A stretch of 64,000 nt of DNA from Anaplasmataceae bacterium AB001_6. Lineage in GTDB: Bacteria > Pseudomonadota > Alphaproteobacteria > Rickettsiales > Anaplasmataceae. Shown one piece after another: positions 46,296 through 54,816 of this stretch; the first letter of the stretch is position 1; each line of letters opens with the position of its first letter. Made by a program: the position numbers and the translations under genes. The notes beneath the pieces were generated by a model, which saw only the letters and a list, made by a program, of their open reading frames with translations, had not been told where the DNA came from and searched no databases. The DNA lies in contig CP048228.1 in NCBI GenBank assembly GCA_020002265.1, positions 124,001-188,000 of the forward strand. Reading direction: 5' to 3'.

Positions 46296-48665
46296 CTATT
46301 CTCCTCTACCTCTTGACTTAGAGACTTTTTCTTCTTTAGGCTGAGAAACCTTTTGAGCACGACCTTCATTTAATCTACTTGGTGGATATTTGTTTTGATT
46401 TTTTGCTTCTTCAAGTGTTTGTGCTATTTTACTTATTAATCCTGCAGCCTGCTGTGTTCTTTGTATTGTATGTTTTGTAATTCTTTGGGTTTCATTTTCT
46501 AGATTATTATCAGCGTTTCGTATGTCTCTTTGTGCATCTCGTTCTACCCTTCTAATTGTTCTGTTAGCGTTTTGTATGTCTCTTTGTGCATCTCGTTCTA
46601 CCCTTCTAATTGTTCTGTTAGCGTTTTGTATGTCTCTTTGTGCATCTCGTCCTAACCTTCTAACTTCTCTGTCAGCGTTTCGTATGTCTCTTTGTGTATC
46701 TCGTTCTGCCTTGTTCACTTCTCTGTCAGCATTTCGCATGTCTCTTCGTGCATCTCTTTGTTCTTTTTGTTCCAATCTTCGTGCATCTCTTTGTTCTTTT
46801 TGTTCCAATCTTCGTGCATCTCTTTGTTCTTTTTGTTCCAATCTTCGTGCATCTCTTTGTTCTTTTTGTTCCAATTTTCGTGCATCTTGTTCTACCTTTC
46901 TAATTGTTCTGTCAGCCTTTTGTAATTCTTTTCTTACACCTTGTTCTGTTCTTCGTACTTCTATATCGGCTTTTCTTATATCTTGTTCTGCTCTTCGTGC
47001 GTTTCTTTGGGCTCTTTTTTCTCGCAGTTCTTGAGGTGTCATTTGATATATTTTTGGTAATTCACCTCCTGGCATTTGATTCTTTAGATATTCGGCTGCC
47101 TGCGGATTAAGCTGTATTATTCGTGATTTTGGTACTTTAGGTCTTTGCTCTTCGGAGTTTTGTGCTTGTGATGCTTGCTTGCTTATTTTGCTAAAGTGTT
47201 CAAATGTTTGAGTTCTTTGTGCATCAGAACTCATGACTTGTGCTTTAAACTTTGGTCTTTGAGGTCTTTCTTGTCCATCAATTCTTTGTCCAGGTTTAGG
47301 GGGCACTTGAGGTCTTTCTTGTCCATCAATTCTTTGTCCAGGTTTAGGGGGCACTTGAGGTCTTTCTTGTCCATCAATTCTTTGTCCAGGTTTAGGGGGC
47401 ACTTGAGGTCTTTCTTGTCCATCAATTCTTTGTCTAGGTTTAGGGGGCACTTGAGGCCTTTCTTGTCCATCAATTCTTTGTCCAGGTTTAGGGGGCACTT
47501 GAGGCCTTTCTTGTCCATCAGTTTTTTGTCCAGGGAACACAGATCTTGGAGCAGCCTGAGGTGATTGTTGTTGTCCAGGGAACACAGATCTTGGAGTAGC
47601 CTGAGGTGATTGTTGTTGTCCAGGGAACACAGATCTTGGAGCAGCCTGAGGTGATTGTTGTTGTTCTTCAGGTCTTTGGGGCATTTGATTTCTTCTTTCT
47701 TCGAATTTTTGCGCTCTTTGTTCTCTTTGTTCTCTTGTCATGTAGCGTTTATTTCTTTGAGAAGCAAATTCTCTGGAATCTGACGACCTTTCGCTTTCAT
47801 CTTTCTCAGAAGTACTTGATCTATCTTTTGCATCTTCAGATATACTTTTGTCTTCCTTAGGTTTTAGCATACGATCTTCTTTAGGATCATAGTCTAACAA
47901 ATTCGCTACATCATACTTATGTATTTTCTCCGGGATTAGAAACTTATTCAGGACTTTTGAAATAACATGACCTACTGGAATGCTGAGAGCTAATGTCATA
48001 GCAATTGTTGCTCCTATAGGTATTGCAAAAGGCGCTGTTATTGTAGCTATTAGAGCAGCCAATGGAATAGCTGCAACATATCCCACGGCCATACTTTTCC
48101 AGGTTGATAGAAGAAGCATTTTTTTATCTCCTTCTATCTCTGTAGGAGATTGATTTAATCTGCGTCTTTTATAGCGTGATATTTTTTCTTCCTCTGTCAA
48201 TTTTCTCTCAGGAGACCTTCTATCATTTTCTAACTCTTTTTTATTATCAGTGCCTCTATTTTCTTCACTAACTGAGGTATCTAACATTTCTTTTTTTTCG
48301 TCTACGGTCTTCTCTTCAAAGCCTTCTAATCTTTTCTCATTGATTTTCTGAGCAAGTTTCAATTGAAGCTTTTGTCTCAAATAGGTAAATGCAAATTGAG
48401 CTCCAACTGCGATGGCTATAGTGACAAAAGATAAACCTGGCATTGCAGATACTAAGCTTATCATGAGTAAGGCTGTTGCTACTCCCAGTGCTATATCGCC
48501 AATTTTTGCAGCTTTTTTTGCTGTTTTATATTTTGAAAAAGAAACTTTTTTTGAGAGGGTAGAAAGAAAATTTCCAGATGATTTATTCTTCTGAGTGATT
48601 CTTTCTTGATTCTCATCATATCCTTGATCTTTCCCTATATTACTGTCTTCTCCTATATATTCCAT
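46296..48665 (-). CDS. Membrane-associated tandem-repeat protein with SH3-ligand-like motifs
   Basis: A 789-residue protein, unlike its neighbours in composition. Residues about 50-100 and 185-240 hold two pairs of hydrophobic helices. The middle (about 335-480) is proline-rich: three copies of a 15-residue unit with VFPGQQQSPQ, then five copies of a 16-residue unit containing GQERPQVPPKP, and a sixth divergent one. The C-terminal part (about 540-740) is a highly charged coiled coil of two further repeats, an 11-residue RDARRLEQKEQ unit (4 copies) and an 18-residue RDIQNANRTIRRVERDAQ-like unit (about 4). RPQVPPKP matches proline motifs bound by eukaryotic SH3 domains. No homologous family recognised; a host-directed role is inferred. 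Confidence 0.75.
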   Translation of the reverse strand: MEYIGEDSNIGKDQGYDENQERITQKNKSSGNFLSTLSKKVSFSKYKTAKKAAKIGDIALGVATALLMISLVSAMPGLSFVTIAIAVGAQFAFTYLRQKLQLKLAQKINEKRLEGFEEKTVDEKKEMLDTSVSEENRGTDNKKELENDRRSPERKLTEEEKISRYKRRRLNQSPTEIEGDKKMLLLSTWKSMAVGYVAAIPLAALIATITAPFAIPIGATIAMTLALSIPVGHVISKVLNKFLIPEKIHKYDVANLLDYDPKEDRMLKPKEDKSISEDAKDRSSTSEKDESERSSDSREFASQRNKRYMTREQREQRAQKFEERRNQMPQRPEEQQQSPQAAPRSVFPGQQQSPQATPRSVFPGQQQSPQAAPRSVFPGQKTDGQERPQVPPKPGQRIDGQERPQVPPKPRQRIDGQERPQVPPKPGQRIDGQERPQVPPKPGQRIDGQERPQVPPKPGQRIDGQERPQRPKFKAQVMSSDAQRTQTFEHFSKISKQASQAQNSEEQRPKVPKSRIIQLNPQAAEYLKNQMPGGELPKIYQMTPQELREKRAQRNARRAEQDIRKADIEVRRTEQGVRKELQKADRTIRKVEQDARKLEQKEQRDARRLEQKEQRDARRLEQKEQRDARRLEQKEQRDARRDMRNADREVNKAERDTQRDIRNADREVRRLGRDAQRDIQNANRTIRRVERDAQRDIQNANRTIRRVERDAQRDIRNADNNLENETQRITKHTIQRTQQAAGLISKIAQTLEEAKNQNKYPPSRLNEGRAQKVSQPKEEKVSKSRGRGE
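46519..46734. repeat. 54-bp tandem repeat, about four copies
   Basis: Encodes the 18-residue coiled-coil unit of the repeat protein. The first two copies are almost identical and the last two have drifted (Arg/Asn/Ala/Glu changes). Confidence 0.75.
46758..46889. repeat. 33-bp tandem repeat, four copies
   Basis: Encodes RDARRLEQKEQ. Units begin at 46758, 46791, 46824 and 46857 and are almost identical; the last differs by one base (Lys for Arg in the protein). Confidence 0.85.
47271..47534. repeat. 48-bp tandem repeat, five full copies plus a partial one
   Basis: Units start at 47271, 47319, 47367, 47415 and 47463; a partial sixth follows. Each encodes the 16-residue unit carrying RPQVPPKP. 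Copies differ by one or two bases, so they expanded recently. Confidence 0.9.
47533..47667. repeat. 45-bp tandem repeat, three copies
   Basis: Units start at 47533, 47578 and 47623 and encode a 15-residue Pro/Gln-rich unit containing VFPGQQQSPQ. Nearly identical (one Ala-to-Thr change). Confidence 0.88.
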
Positions 48666-48802
48666 TTCTTTTTTTAGAAATAATTAATTATTATGTTATT
48701 GTTGTTTAATTGTTTAACAAGATAAGTCATGAAGACATTTTACGTTATAATCGTTAAATATTTAATAATTTAAAATATTGCAATCTGTTTAGTTAAAAAA
48801 AT

Positions 48803-51800
48803 ATGTTTGTCCACTTAAATGTACATAGCGATTTTTCTTTCTTAAAAGGGGGGATGAAAGTATCGGAGATAATTAAACTATGTAAAGAACAAAATACTCC
48901 AGCAATTGCTTTGACAGATAGTAATAACATGTGTGGCATGATGGAATTTGTAGATTGTGCGATAAAAAATGGCATACAACCTATAATAGGATATGAAATG
49001 TCCATTTTATATCAAAAGAATATACAGTTTAATATTAATCTTATGGTTAAAAATGAAATAGGATATAAAAATCTATTGTATTACACCAGACGATTCTTTT
49101 GTAAACCTGTGCCTTTTCATTTACTGAATAATTTAGAAGGTCTAATTTGCTTGACAGGAGATCTTTTTTATAATTCTCTTATAGATTGTTTTGACTATAA
49201 GCCTATCTTAGATAGATTATCAAATATTTTTGCTGAAGATCTCTTTATTGAGATTAGTAGAATAGGTAGAAATAAAGAATCTCTTGCTGAAAATATTATC
49301 TTCGAATGTGCCGATGAATTTAATGTACCCATCGTAGCAACTAATAATGTTTTATTTGAAAACATAAAATGTGTTGTTGCTAATCAAGCTCTATATTGTA
49401 TTGCCAATAACTCTTATTTAGTGGAGAAAGATAAGTATCCATACACAGAAAATTGTTATTTCAAAACTCCTGATGAAATGCAGGAGCTCTTTGCTGATAT
49501 TCCAGAAGCTGTGGAAAATACTCTATATATAGCCAAGAAATGTAGATTCTTAATTACAAAAAAACCTGTTACTCTTCCTATCTTTTTTAAACAATCTGAA
49601 GACCAAGAATTACGTCTGCAATCCATAGCTGGTGTTAAAAAAAGGCTTGATATTGAAATATTACCAGAAGAATATGAAAAGAGAATAAATTATGAACTTG
49701 ATGTTATAAATGGCATGAATTATGCGGGTTATTTCCTGATAGTATCAGATTTTATTAAATGGAGTAAGAATAATGGGATCCCTGTCGGACCAGGTAGAGG
49801 CTCTGGTGTTGGATCTTTAGTGGCTTGGGGATTACAGATTACAGATCTAGATCCAATAAAATATGGTCTGATTTTTGAGAGATTTTTAAATCCTGATAGA
49901 ATATCTATGCCAGATTTTGATATAGATTTTTGCCAAGAAAAGAGATTCAAAGTTATAGAATACGTAAAAAAGAAATATGGAAATGTTGCTCATATTATAA
50001 CTTTTGGTACCTTTCAGCCTAGAGCAGCACTAAGAGATGTCGGGCGTGTTTTACAAATCCCTTATCCCGAAGTTGATAAAATATGTCGTATAGTCCCTAA
50101 TAATCCTGCAAATCCCATTAATTTAGAGCAGGCAATTAATTTGGATGAAAGGCTTAAAAATCTAGCAGAAAATGGTGATAAAATGATCCGTGACTTATTT
50201 GAAATATCACGTCGAATAGAGGGTTTGTACAGACATGCTTCGGTTCATGCTGCTGGGATAGTGATAAGTGATAAAGAATTAACAGATTTTGTGCCAATAT
50301 ACGACGATGAAAAATCAACAATACCTGTAACTCAATATTCTATGAAATTTGTGGAAATGTGCGGGTTGATCAAATTTGATTTTTTGGGTTTAAAAACACT
50401 GACAATTATCGATAAAATATCGGAAATTATTAGAGAGACTGACCCAGATTTTGATATATCTAGAATTCCTTTGGATGATCAACAAACATATGATTTTCTT
50501 TCAACCGGTAAAAGTGTAGGGATATTTCAACTGGAAAGTAAATTTATGCAGGAAACTCTTGCTAACCTAAAACCAGATGGATTAGAAGATATCATAGCAT
50601 TGATATCTTTGAATAGACCAGGTCCTATGGAAAATATACCAATGTATATTAGGCGTAAACATAAGAGTGAAAAAGTGGATTATTATCATCCCTTATTAGA
50701 ATCTGTTCTTCAAGAAACATTTGGAGTGATAATTTATCAAGAGCAGGTTATGGAAATAGCTCGTGTTATGTCTGGATATAGCTTTGCTGAAGCCGATATA
50801 TTGCGTAGAGCGATGGGTAAAAAAAGAAAAGAGGAAATGGATATGCAGCGAGAAAAATTTATCGCTGGAGCAGAGAAGAATAAAATAGAGCGCAAAAAAG
50901 CAGAAGATATATTTGATCTGGTTGCCAAATTTGCAGGATATGGCTTTAATAAATCTCATGCCGCAGCATATGGCCTTATCGCATATCAAACAGCCTATCT
51001 AAAAGCACATTATCCAAAAGAATTTTTTATAATATCTATGAATATAGATATGGATGATACAGATAAAATAGCATCTTTTTGTTATGATGCTATCTCAATG
51101 GGGATAGAAATATTAAAGCCTGATATTAATTTGTCCAGCGTGCTTTTTAGTATAGAAGGAGAGAGTATAAGATATGGGTTAGCAATATTAAAAAATATTG
51201 GAAAAACTATCGCTGAAGATATTAAATCATGCGCTAAATACGATAACTTAAAGGATTTTGCAATGGCCGTTGCTCATAAATCAATTAATAAAAAAGTTCT
51301 AGAATCTCTTATAAAAACAGGTTGCTTAGACTGCTTTGGATATAACCGTGCAACCATGCTTAATGCAATTGATCATATTATTCATTATCAGTCAGCAGGC
51401 TGTGATGTAGGGAAGCAAATGTCTTTATTCGATGTGCATTCTGATAACAATAATGATTTAAATATTGATATTATTGAAGATCTATCTAAAGATGATCTGT
51501 TATTTTATCAATATCAATTTTTTGGATTTTATATATTTGGACATCCAATTGAAAAATATGAAAATAGAATTCCCTTATATGATTCTTCTTGTGTGCTGTG
51601 TATCATTAATAAGATAATCTTTAGATCACGCGATGCTGAAAGAATAGCACTATTATTTTGTTCTGCTCCTAATAGAAATTTTGTTTGCTCTGTTTATGGT
51701 AATAATAGGATTAAAAAATATTATGATATGTTACAAAATGGAAAAAAACTCATTATAAGATTCAGGAATAACGATTCAAGTATTGAGTATATGCAAGATC

Positions 51801-52054
51801 TTGATGAATACTTAGATTCACTATACGAAGACATGATAAGCATTAAGGTTTGCAGTACTACAGCATGTGAAGAATTATTAAAATTATTATGTGAAAAGAA
51901 GTGCAACGATGCTGAAAAATTACCAAAAGGAAAGCAGATAGTCCTATTTTTTGAAAAAGAAGAAGGGCTTATGGAATCTCTCTTGCCAGATAGATATAAT
52001 GTTAAAATTTCTGACCTACTTGGTACTGAAGATTTATATTTTCTCAATGTTTAA
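48803..52054 (+). CDS. dnaE: DNA polymerase III alpha subunit
   Basis: Catalytic subunit of the replicative polymerase. The N-terminal PHP domain begins HLNVHSDFSFLKGG and has TDSNNMCGMMEF, where the metal-binding His of active PHP domains is replaced, as in E. coli. Polymerase motifs are GPGRGSGVGSLVAWGL, PDFDIDFCQEKR with the catalytic Asp pair, and AAGIVISD with its His block. The helix-hairpin-helix region (MGKKRKEEMDMQ, FNKSHAAAYGL) follows. The C terminus is short, giving 1083 residues rather than about 1160, so the OB and clamp-binding parts are trimmed. It is divergent from the repeat protein by 137 nt. Confidence 0.96.
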   Translation: MFVHLNVHSDFSFLKGGMKVSEIIKLCKEQNTPAIALTDSNNMCGMMEFVDCAIKNGIQPIIGYEMSILYQKNIQFNINLMVKNEIGYKNLLYYTRRFFCKPVPFHLLNNLEGLICLTGDLFYNSLIDCFDYKPILDRLSNIFAEDLFIEISRIGRNKESLAENIIFECADEFNVPIVATNNVLFENIKCVVANQALYCIANNSYLVEKDKYPYTENCYFKTPDEMQELFADIPEAVENTLYIAKKCRFLITKKPVTLPIFFKQSEDQELRLQSIAGVKKRLDIEILPEEYEKRINYELDVINGMNYAGYFLIVSDFIKWSKNNGIPVGPGRGSGVGSLVAWGLQITDLDPIKYGLIFERFLNPDRISMPDFDIDFCQEKRFKVIEYVKKKYGNVAHIITFGTFQPRAALRDVGRVLQIPYPEVDKICRIVPNNPANPINLEQAINLDERLKNLAENGDKMIRDLFEISRRIEGLYRHASVHAAGIVISDKELTDFVPIYDDEKSTIPVTQYSMKFVEMCGLIKFDFLGLKTLTIIDKISEIIRETDPDFDISRIPLDDQQTYDFLSTGKSVGIFQLESKFMQETLANLKPDGLEDIIALISLNRPGPMENIPMYIRRKHKSEKVDYYHPLLESVLQETFGVIIYQEQVMEIARVMSGYSFAEADILRRAMGKKRKEEMDMQREKFIAGAEKNKIERKKAEDIFDLVAKFAGYGFNKSHAAAYGLIAYQTAYLKAHYPKEFFIISMNIDMDDTDKIASFCYDAISMGIEILKPDINLSSVLFSIEGESIRYGLAILKNIGKTIAEDIKSCAKYDNLKDFAMAVAHKSINKKVLESLIKTGCLDCFGYNRATMLNAIDHIIHYQSAGCDVGKQMSLFDVHSDNNNDLNIDIIEDLSKDDLLFYQYQFFGFYIFGHPIEKYENRIPLYDSSCVLCIINKIIFRSRDAERIALLFCSAPNRNFVCSVYGNNRIKKYYDMLQNGKKLIIRFRNNDSSIEYMQDLDEYLDSLYEDMISIKVCSTTACEELLKLLCEKKCNDAEKLPKGKQIVLFFEKEEGLMESLLPDRYNVKISDLLGTEDLYFLNV

Positions 52055-52093
52055 AGTGTAAAAATCTATTTTATTCTATGATTAAGCTAGCGA

Positions 52094-52122
52094 TTGACAA
52101 CTTCTGTAGTACATCATAGAAT
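52094..52122 (+). promoter_or_regulatory. Strong sigma-70 promoter for rnd-NDUFA12-mlaD, inside an inverted repeat
   Basis: TTGACA (52094-52099), a 17-bp spacer and TAGAAT (52117-52122). A perfect 10-bp inverted repeat, ATTCTATGAT (52073-52082) and ATCATAGAAT (52113-52122), has its second arm on the -10, an operator-like layout. RNA would start near 52129. Confidence 0.7.
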
Positions 52123-52154
52123 TTCATTAAACTTTTAACTTTTATTTGTGTCTT

Positions 52155-52808
52155 GTGACCAATAATAAAAATATACCTATTTATAAAAATGATATCGATG
52201 ATAAGACCTTTGAAGAGTGTTTCTCAGGTGTTAAGTATGTTGGCCTTGATACAGAGTCTATGGGCTTGCTTTATTGTCGGGATAGATTATGTCTGATACA
52301 GATTACTGATTTAAATAATAAACCACATCTTATTCAATTTGATGGAAAGGATTATTCCGCTACTAATTTAAAAAAAATTTTAACTGATAATTCAATTCTA
52401 AAGATTTTGCATTATGCACGCTTTGATGTTGGTATAATAAAATATTACTTGGGGGTTGATGTTAACCCTATTTACTGTACGAAAATTGCTTCTAGATTGG
52501 CGAGAACTTACACAGATAGTCATGGATTGAAAGATTTATGTCATGATATATTAGGCATTAAGTTAAATAAAAGTCAGCAGTCTTCTGATTGGGGTAATTT
52601 CGATTTATCTATAGAACAGCGTCGTTATGCTGCTTCTGATGTGATATATTTGGTGCAGCTACATGACAAGCTAAATGAAATACTGCTTAGAGAAGGTAGA
52701 ATGGATATAGCTAGCAAATGTTTTAAGTTTTTGAACACAAGAGTTGAATTGGATCTTATAGGTTGGCCTGACATAGATATTTTTAGTCATTTTGCAAAAA
52801 GGGTATAA
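52155..52808 (+). CDS. rnd: Ribonuclease D-like 3'-5' exonuclease
   Basis: A DEDD-type exonuclease that trims tRNA 3' ends. At about 217 residues it is the short alphaproteobacterial form, without the HRDC domains of E. coli RNase D. Motif I VGLDTES, motif II ILHYARFDVGI and motif III RYAASDVIYLV supply the Asp, Glu, Asp and Asp-Tyr residues. A GTG at 52155 (residues TNNKNIPIY) fits the promoter 26 nt upstream; a TTG-started frame begins three codons earlier. Its last base is the first base of the next start codon (TAATG), so translation is coupled to the NDUFA12 homologue. Confidence 0.88.
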   Translation: MTNNKNIPIYKNDIDDKTFEECFSGVKYVGLDTESMGLLYCRDRLCLIQITDLNNKPHLIQFDGKDYSATNLKKILTDNSILKILHYARFDVGIIKYYLGVDVNPIYCTKIASRLARTYTDSHGLKDLCHDILGIKLNKSQQSSDWGNFDLSIEQRRYAASDVIYLVQLHDKLNEILLREGRMDIASKCFKFLNTRVELDLIGWPDIDIFSHFAKRV

Positions 52809-53116
52809 TGAATAGAGGAGTTGTATTTGTTGGAAAAGATAGCAATAGTAACGAATATTATGCAGATTCAAAAACAGGAAAAAGGTTTGTTAAATATTCT
52901 AAAGGAGAAGACCCTACCACTATATCATCACTATGGTACATGTGGTTGCATAACAAGTCAGTTGATGTTGTATCGCGTAAATTTTCTTGGGAAATAGAAA
53001 GACATAGAAATGTAACAAATGATACAGATTCTTTTATGCCAGATTCTGAGCAAAATAAACGCATTAAAAATAATTCCATATATGATTATTGGAAAGTAGA
53101 AAATAATGATAAGTAG
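52808..53116 (+). CDS. NDUFA12-like complex I accessory subunit (17.2 kDa family)
   Basis: A 102-residue soluble protein homologous to mitochondrial NDUFA12 of NADH:ubiquinone oxidoreductase. Landmarks: VFVGKDSNSNEYYADSKTGKRFVKYSKG (the G-x-D-x-x-G-N-x-Y-Y-E block) and WYMWLHNKS (the P-x-x-W-x-x-W-L motif, here SSLWYMWLHNK). The start shares a base with the rnd stop and the end overlaps mlaD by 11 nt, an operon order well known in alphaproteobacteria. With the NDUFS4-like gene at 12.4 kb it indicates a mitochondria-like complex I. Confidence 0.88.
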   Translation: MNRGVVFVGKDSNSNEYYADSKTGKRFVKYSKGEDPTTISSLWYMWLHNKSVDVVSRKFSWEIERHRNVTNDTDSFMPDSEQNKRIKNNSIYDYWKVENNDK

Positions 53117-53570
53117 AAAATTAGAATTCGTTCTGGGATTGTTGGTTATCTCTTGTGCCATTTTTATTGTTGTTACGTTGTTTTCTAGAGTCGCAAAAAA
53201 TACCTTGGAAGAACAAAGCACTTCATTCTATAATGTAACAGCGGTATTCAAAAATTCACAGTCTATGAATGTGAATGCAAAAATTAAAATATCTGGAGTC
53301 GATGTCGGATATGTTACAGATTTTACATTAAACCCCAAGGATTACTCAGTGATTTTCCATATGATGATTGATTCTAAGTGGGATAAAATACCAATAGATA
53401 GTCTGTTTGCAATAAAGCAGGCTGGTATCATAAAAGATTATTATGTGGATGTTCAACCTCTTACAGGTGAAGAAGAAGAATATCTAAAAGAAGGTTCGGT
53501 GGTGTATAATACTAAACAGGCTATTGGCATCGATGATGTTGTCTCTAGTATTTTTATGAAGTTCTTATGA
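53106..53570 (+). CDS. mlaD: MlaD-like lipid-transport protein (MCE family)
   Basis: A periplasmic, inner-membrane-anchored component of the Mla phospholipid transport system. The 154 residues have one N-terminal transmembrane helix (about 8-28: LEFVLGLLVISCAIFIVVTLF) and an MCE domain with YNVTAVFKNSQSMNVNAKIKISGVDVGYVTDF and IPIDSLFAIKQAGIIKDYYVDV (the short-loop hydrophobic segment). It overlaps the NDUFA12 gene by 11 nt and is followed 23 nt later by a DUF2155 gene, the usual neighbour in alphaproteobacteria. Confidence 0.9.
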   Translation: MISRKLEFVLGLLVISCAIFIVVTLFSRVAKNTLEEQSTSFYNVTAVFKNSQSMNVNAKIKISGVDVGYVTDFTLNPKDYSVIFHMMIDSKWDKIPIDSLFAIKQAGIIKDYYVDVQPLTGEEEEYLKEGSVVYNTKQAIGIDDVVSSIFMKFL

Positions 53571-53593
53571 AGTATTTATAGCTACAGCTAGTT

Positions 53594-54058
53594 ATGTTTG
53601 CTAAACTGATTTACTACTCCGCTATTGTTATATCCTTTTTAACAGTCTCTTGCCCTTCTTGTTTCGCTGAAGAGATCTTTTCTGAAGATAGTATTATGTA
53701 CGATTTACTTAATCAAAGTAAAGATGAGTTAATCAATAATATGCGTGATTCGGAAGATTACACCTTTATGAATAAAGCAGAATTCATAATTTTAAATAAA
53801 GTTAGTGCTCGGAGAAATGTGATTTCTTTAGAAGTGAATGAAGAACGTGTGGTCGATAATTTGATATTGAAATTTGATGGATGTATATATCAGGACGATT
53901 ACGGTGATAATATGTATTATGCTCTTGTTAATCTGTATGATATAGACCGCGATTTTAATAATGAGAAATTCTTTATAGGGTGGTTGGCCTCTTACCCAAC
54001 ATTTGTCACAAAAGTAGAGCATCCAATTTATGATGTTGTGCTGAAGCGTTGTATGTAG
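53594..54058 (+). CDS. DUF2155-family secreted protein
   Basis: A 154-residue protein with a signal peptide (about 1-25, YYSAIVISFLTVSCPSCFAEE). The conserved core reads FMNKAEFIILNKVSARRNVISLEVNEERVVDNLILKFDGCIY, then YALVNLYDIDRDFNNEKFFIGWLASYPTFVTKVEHPIYDVVL, the classic DUF2155 pattern ending with a W-[LM]-[FA]-[AS]-S-x-P motif. The function is unknown; its place behind mlaD suggests envelope work. Two Cys near the signal and the domain may bridge. Confidence 0.85.
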   Translation: MFAKLIYYSAIVISFLTVSCPSCFAEEIFSEDSIMYDLLNQSKDELINNMRDSEDYTFMNKAEFIILNKVSARRNVISLEVNEERVVDNLILKFDGCIYQDDYGDNMYYALVNLYDIDRDFNNEKFFIGWLASYPTFVTKVEHPIYDVVLKRCM

Positions 54059-54074
54059 CTTGCAAAAAAAATAA

Positions 54075-54787
54075 TTAAGATATAATTGTGCGGGAAAATG
54101 ATGTCAGATGAATGCTTTTACATTCATATTGAGATAAAAGGTAGTAGCATTTTTGCATTGTTAAACCAGTGGTTATTGTATCATCAAATATTACAACATT
54201 CTTGTTGTACAATTTATCGGGATGCGATACACAATATTTAATCTTACCGATGTTGACTGTTCTATTGCTTCTAGAAATCATGCTTTTTTGAGCTTGTGCA
54301 CTAGAATGTCTTCTATATAGAATATTATTTGCTTTTTTATGCTCAGTATTTTACATATCTTATTCGTTACTAAGGTCGTTTGGCAATAACCTCTTAATAT
54401 TCTTTTTGGCAGTGTACTAGGTACAGGGATTATTAAATCGCACTTCTCTAAGATATCCCTAGTGTGACGTGTCATAAAATGTGCAATTATATCTATAACA
54501 AGAGGGTTTTTCGTATTCTTTAAGTTATATATGATTTTTCTAGCAACATTTGAATCATCATTGTGCAATAATACAGAATGAATGTTGTTGGGATTAATAT
54601 ATTTATCAAGAACAGCACATTCATGACATGTTCGATAAAAAGACAGCTTTCCACAAATTCTGCAATACTTGATATTTTTTAGAAAACTAATTCTCCGATA
54701 ACAATCAAGACATATTGTCGATCTGTATAATGTACCACAGATAAAGCACATATTGGGATAAATAGTACTAACTATTTTATTTAACAC
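54075..54787 (-). pseudogene. comF: ComF-type phosphoribosyltransferase, disrupted by a one-base frameshift
   Basis: ComF proteins have a zinc-ribbon N terminus and a PRT domain, linked to DNA uptake. The first frame (54278-54787, GTG start) gives the Cys-rich part (MCFICG, CLDCYRR, CRICG, CHECAV) and PVPSTLPKRILRGYCQTTL; the second frame (54075-54281) gives SRSNRTVN and VVIFDDTITTGLTM, the PRPP-binding loop. They would join if a single A were added to the A6 run at 54284-54289 on the minus strand. It may be a pseudogene, or be rescued by slippage on the A-run. The comF-frame order matches intact genes. Confidence 0.75.
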
Positions 54788-54816
54788 CCTTCCTCATAGT
54801 AGTTATAGAATACTAA

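Noticed and set aside
46522-47034. Long plus-strand frames opposite the repeat protein
   Set aside because: They arise because the repeats are open in several frames; composition (Cys/Phe/Ser-rich) is unnatural.
47231-47518. Second minus-strand frame through the 48-bp repeats
   Set aside because: Lacks a ribosome site and context; only the repeat unit being free of stops explains it.
47271-47534. CRISPR array
   Set aside because: Direct repeats are back to back without spacers and code for protein.
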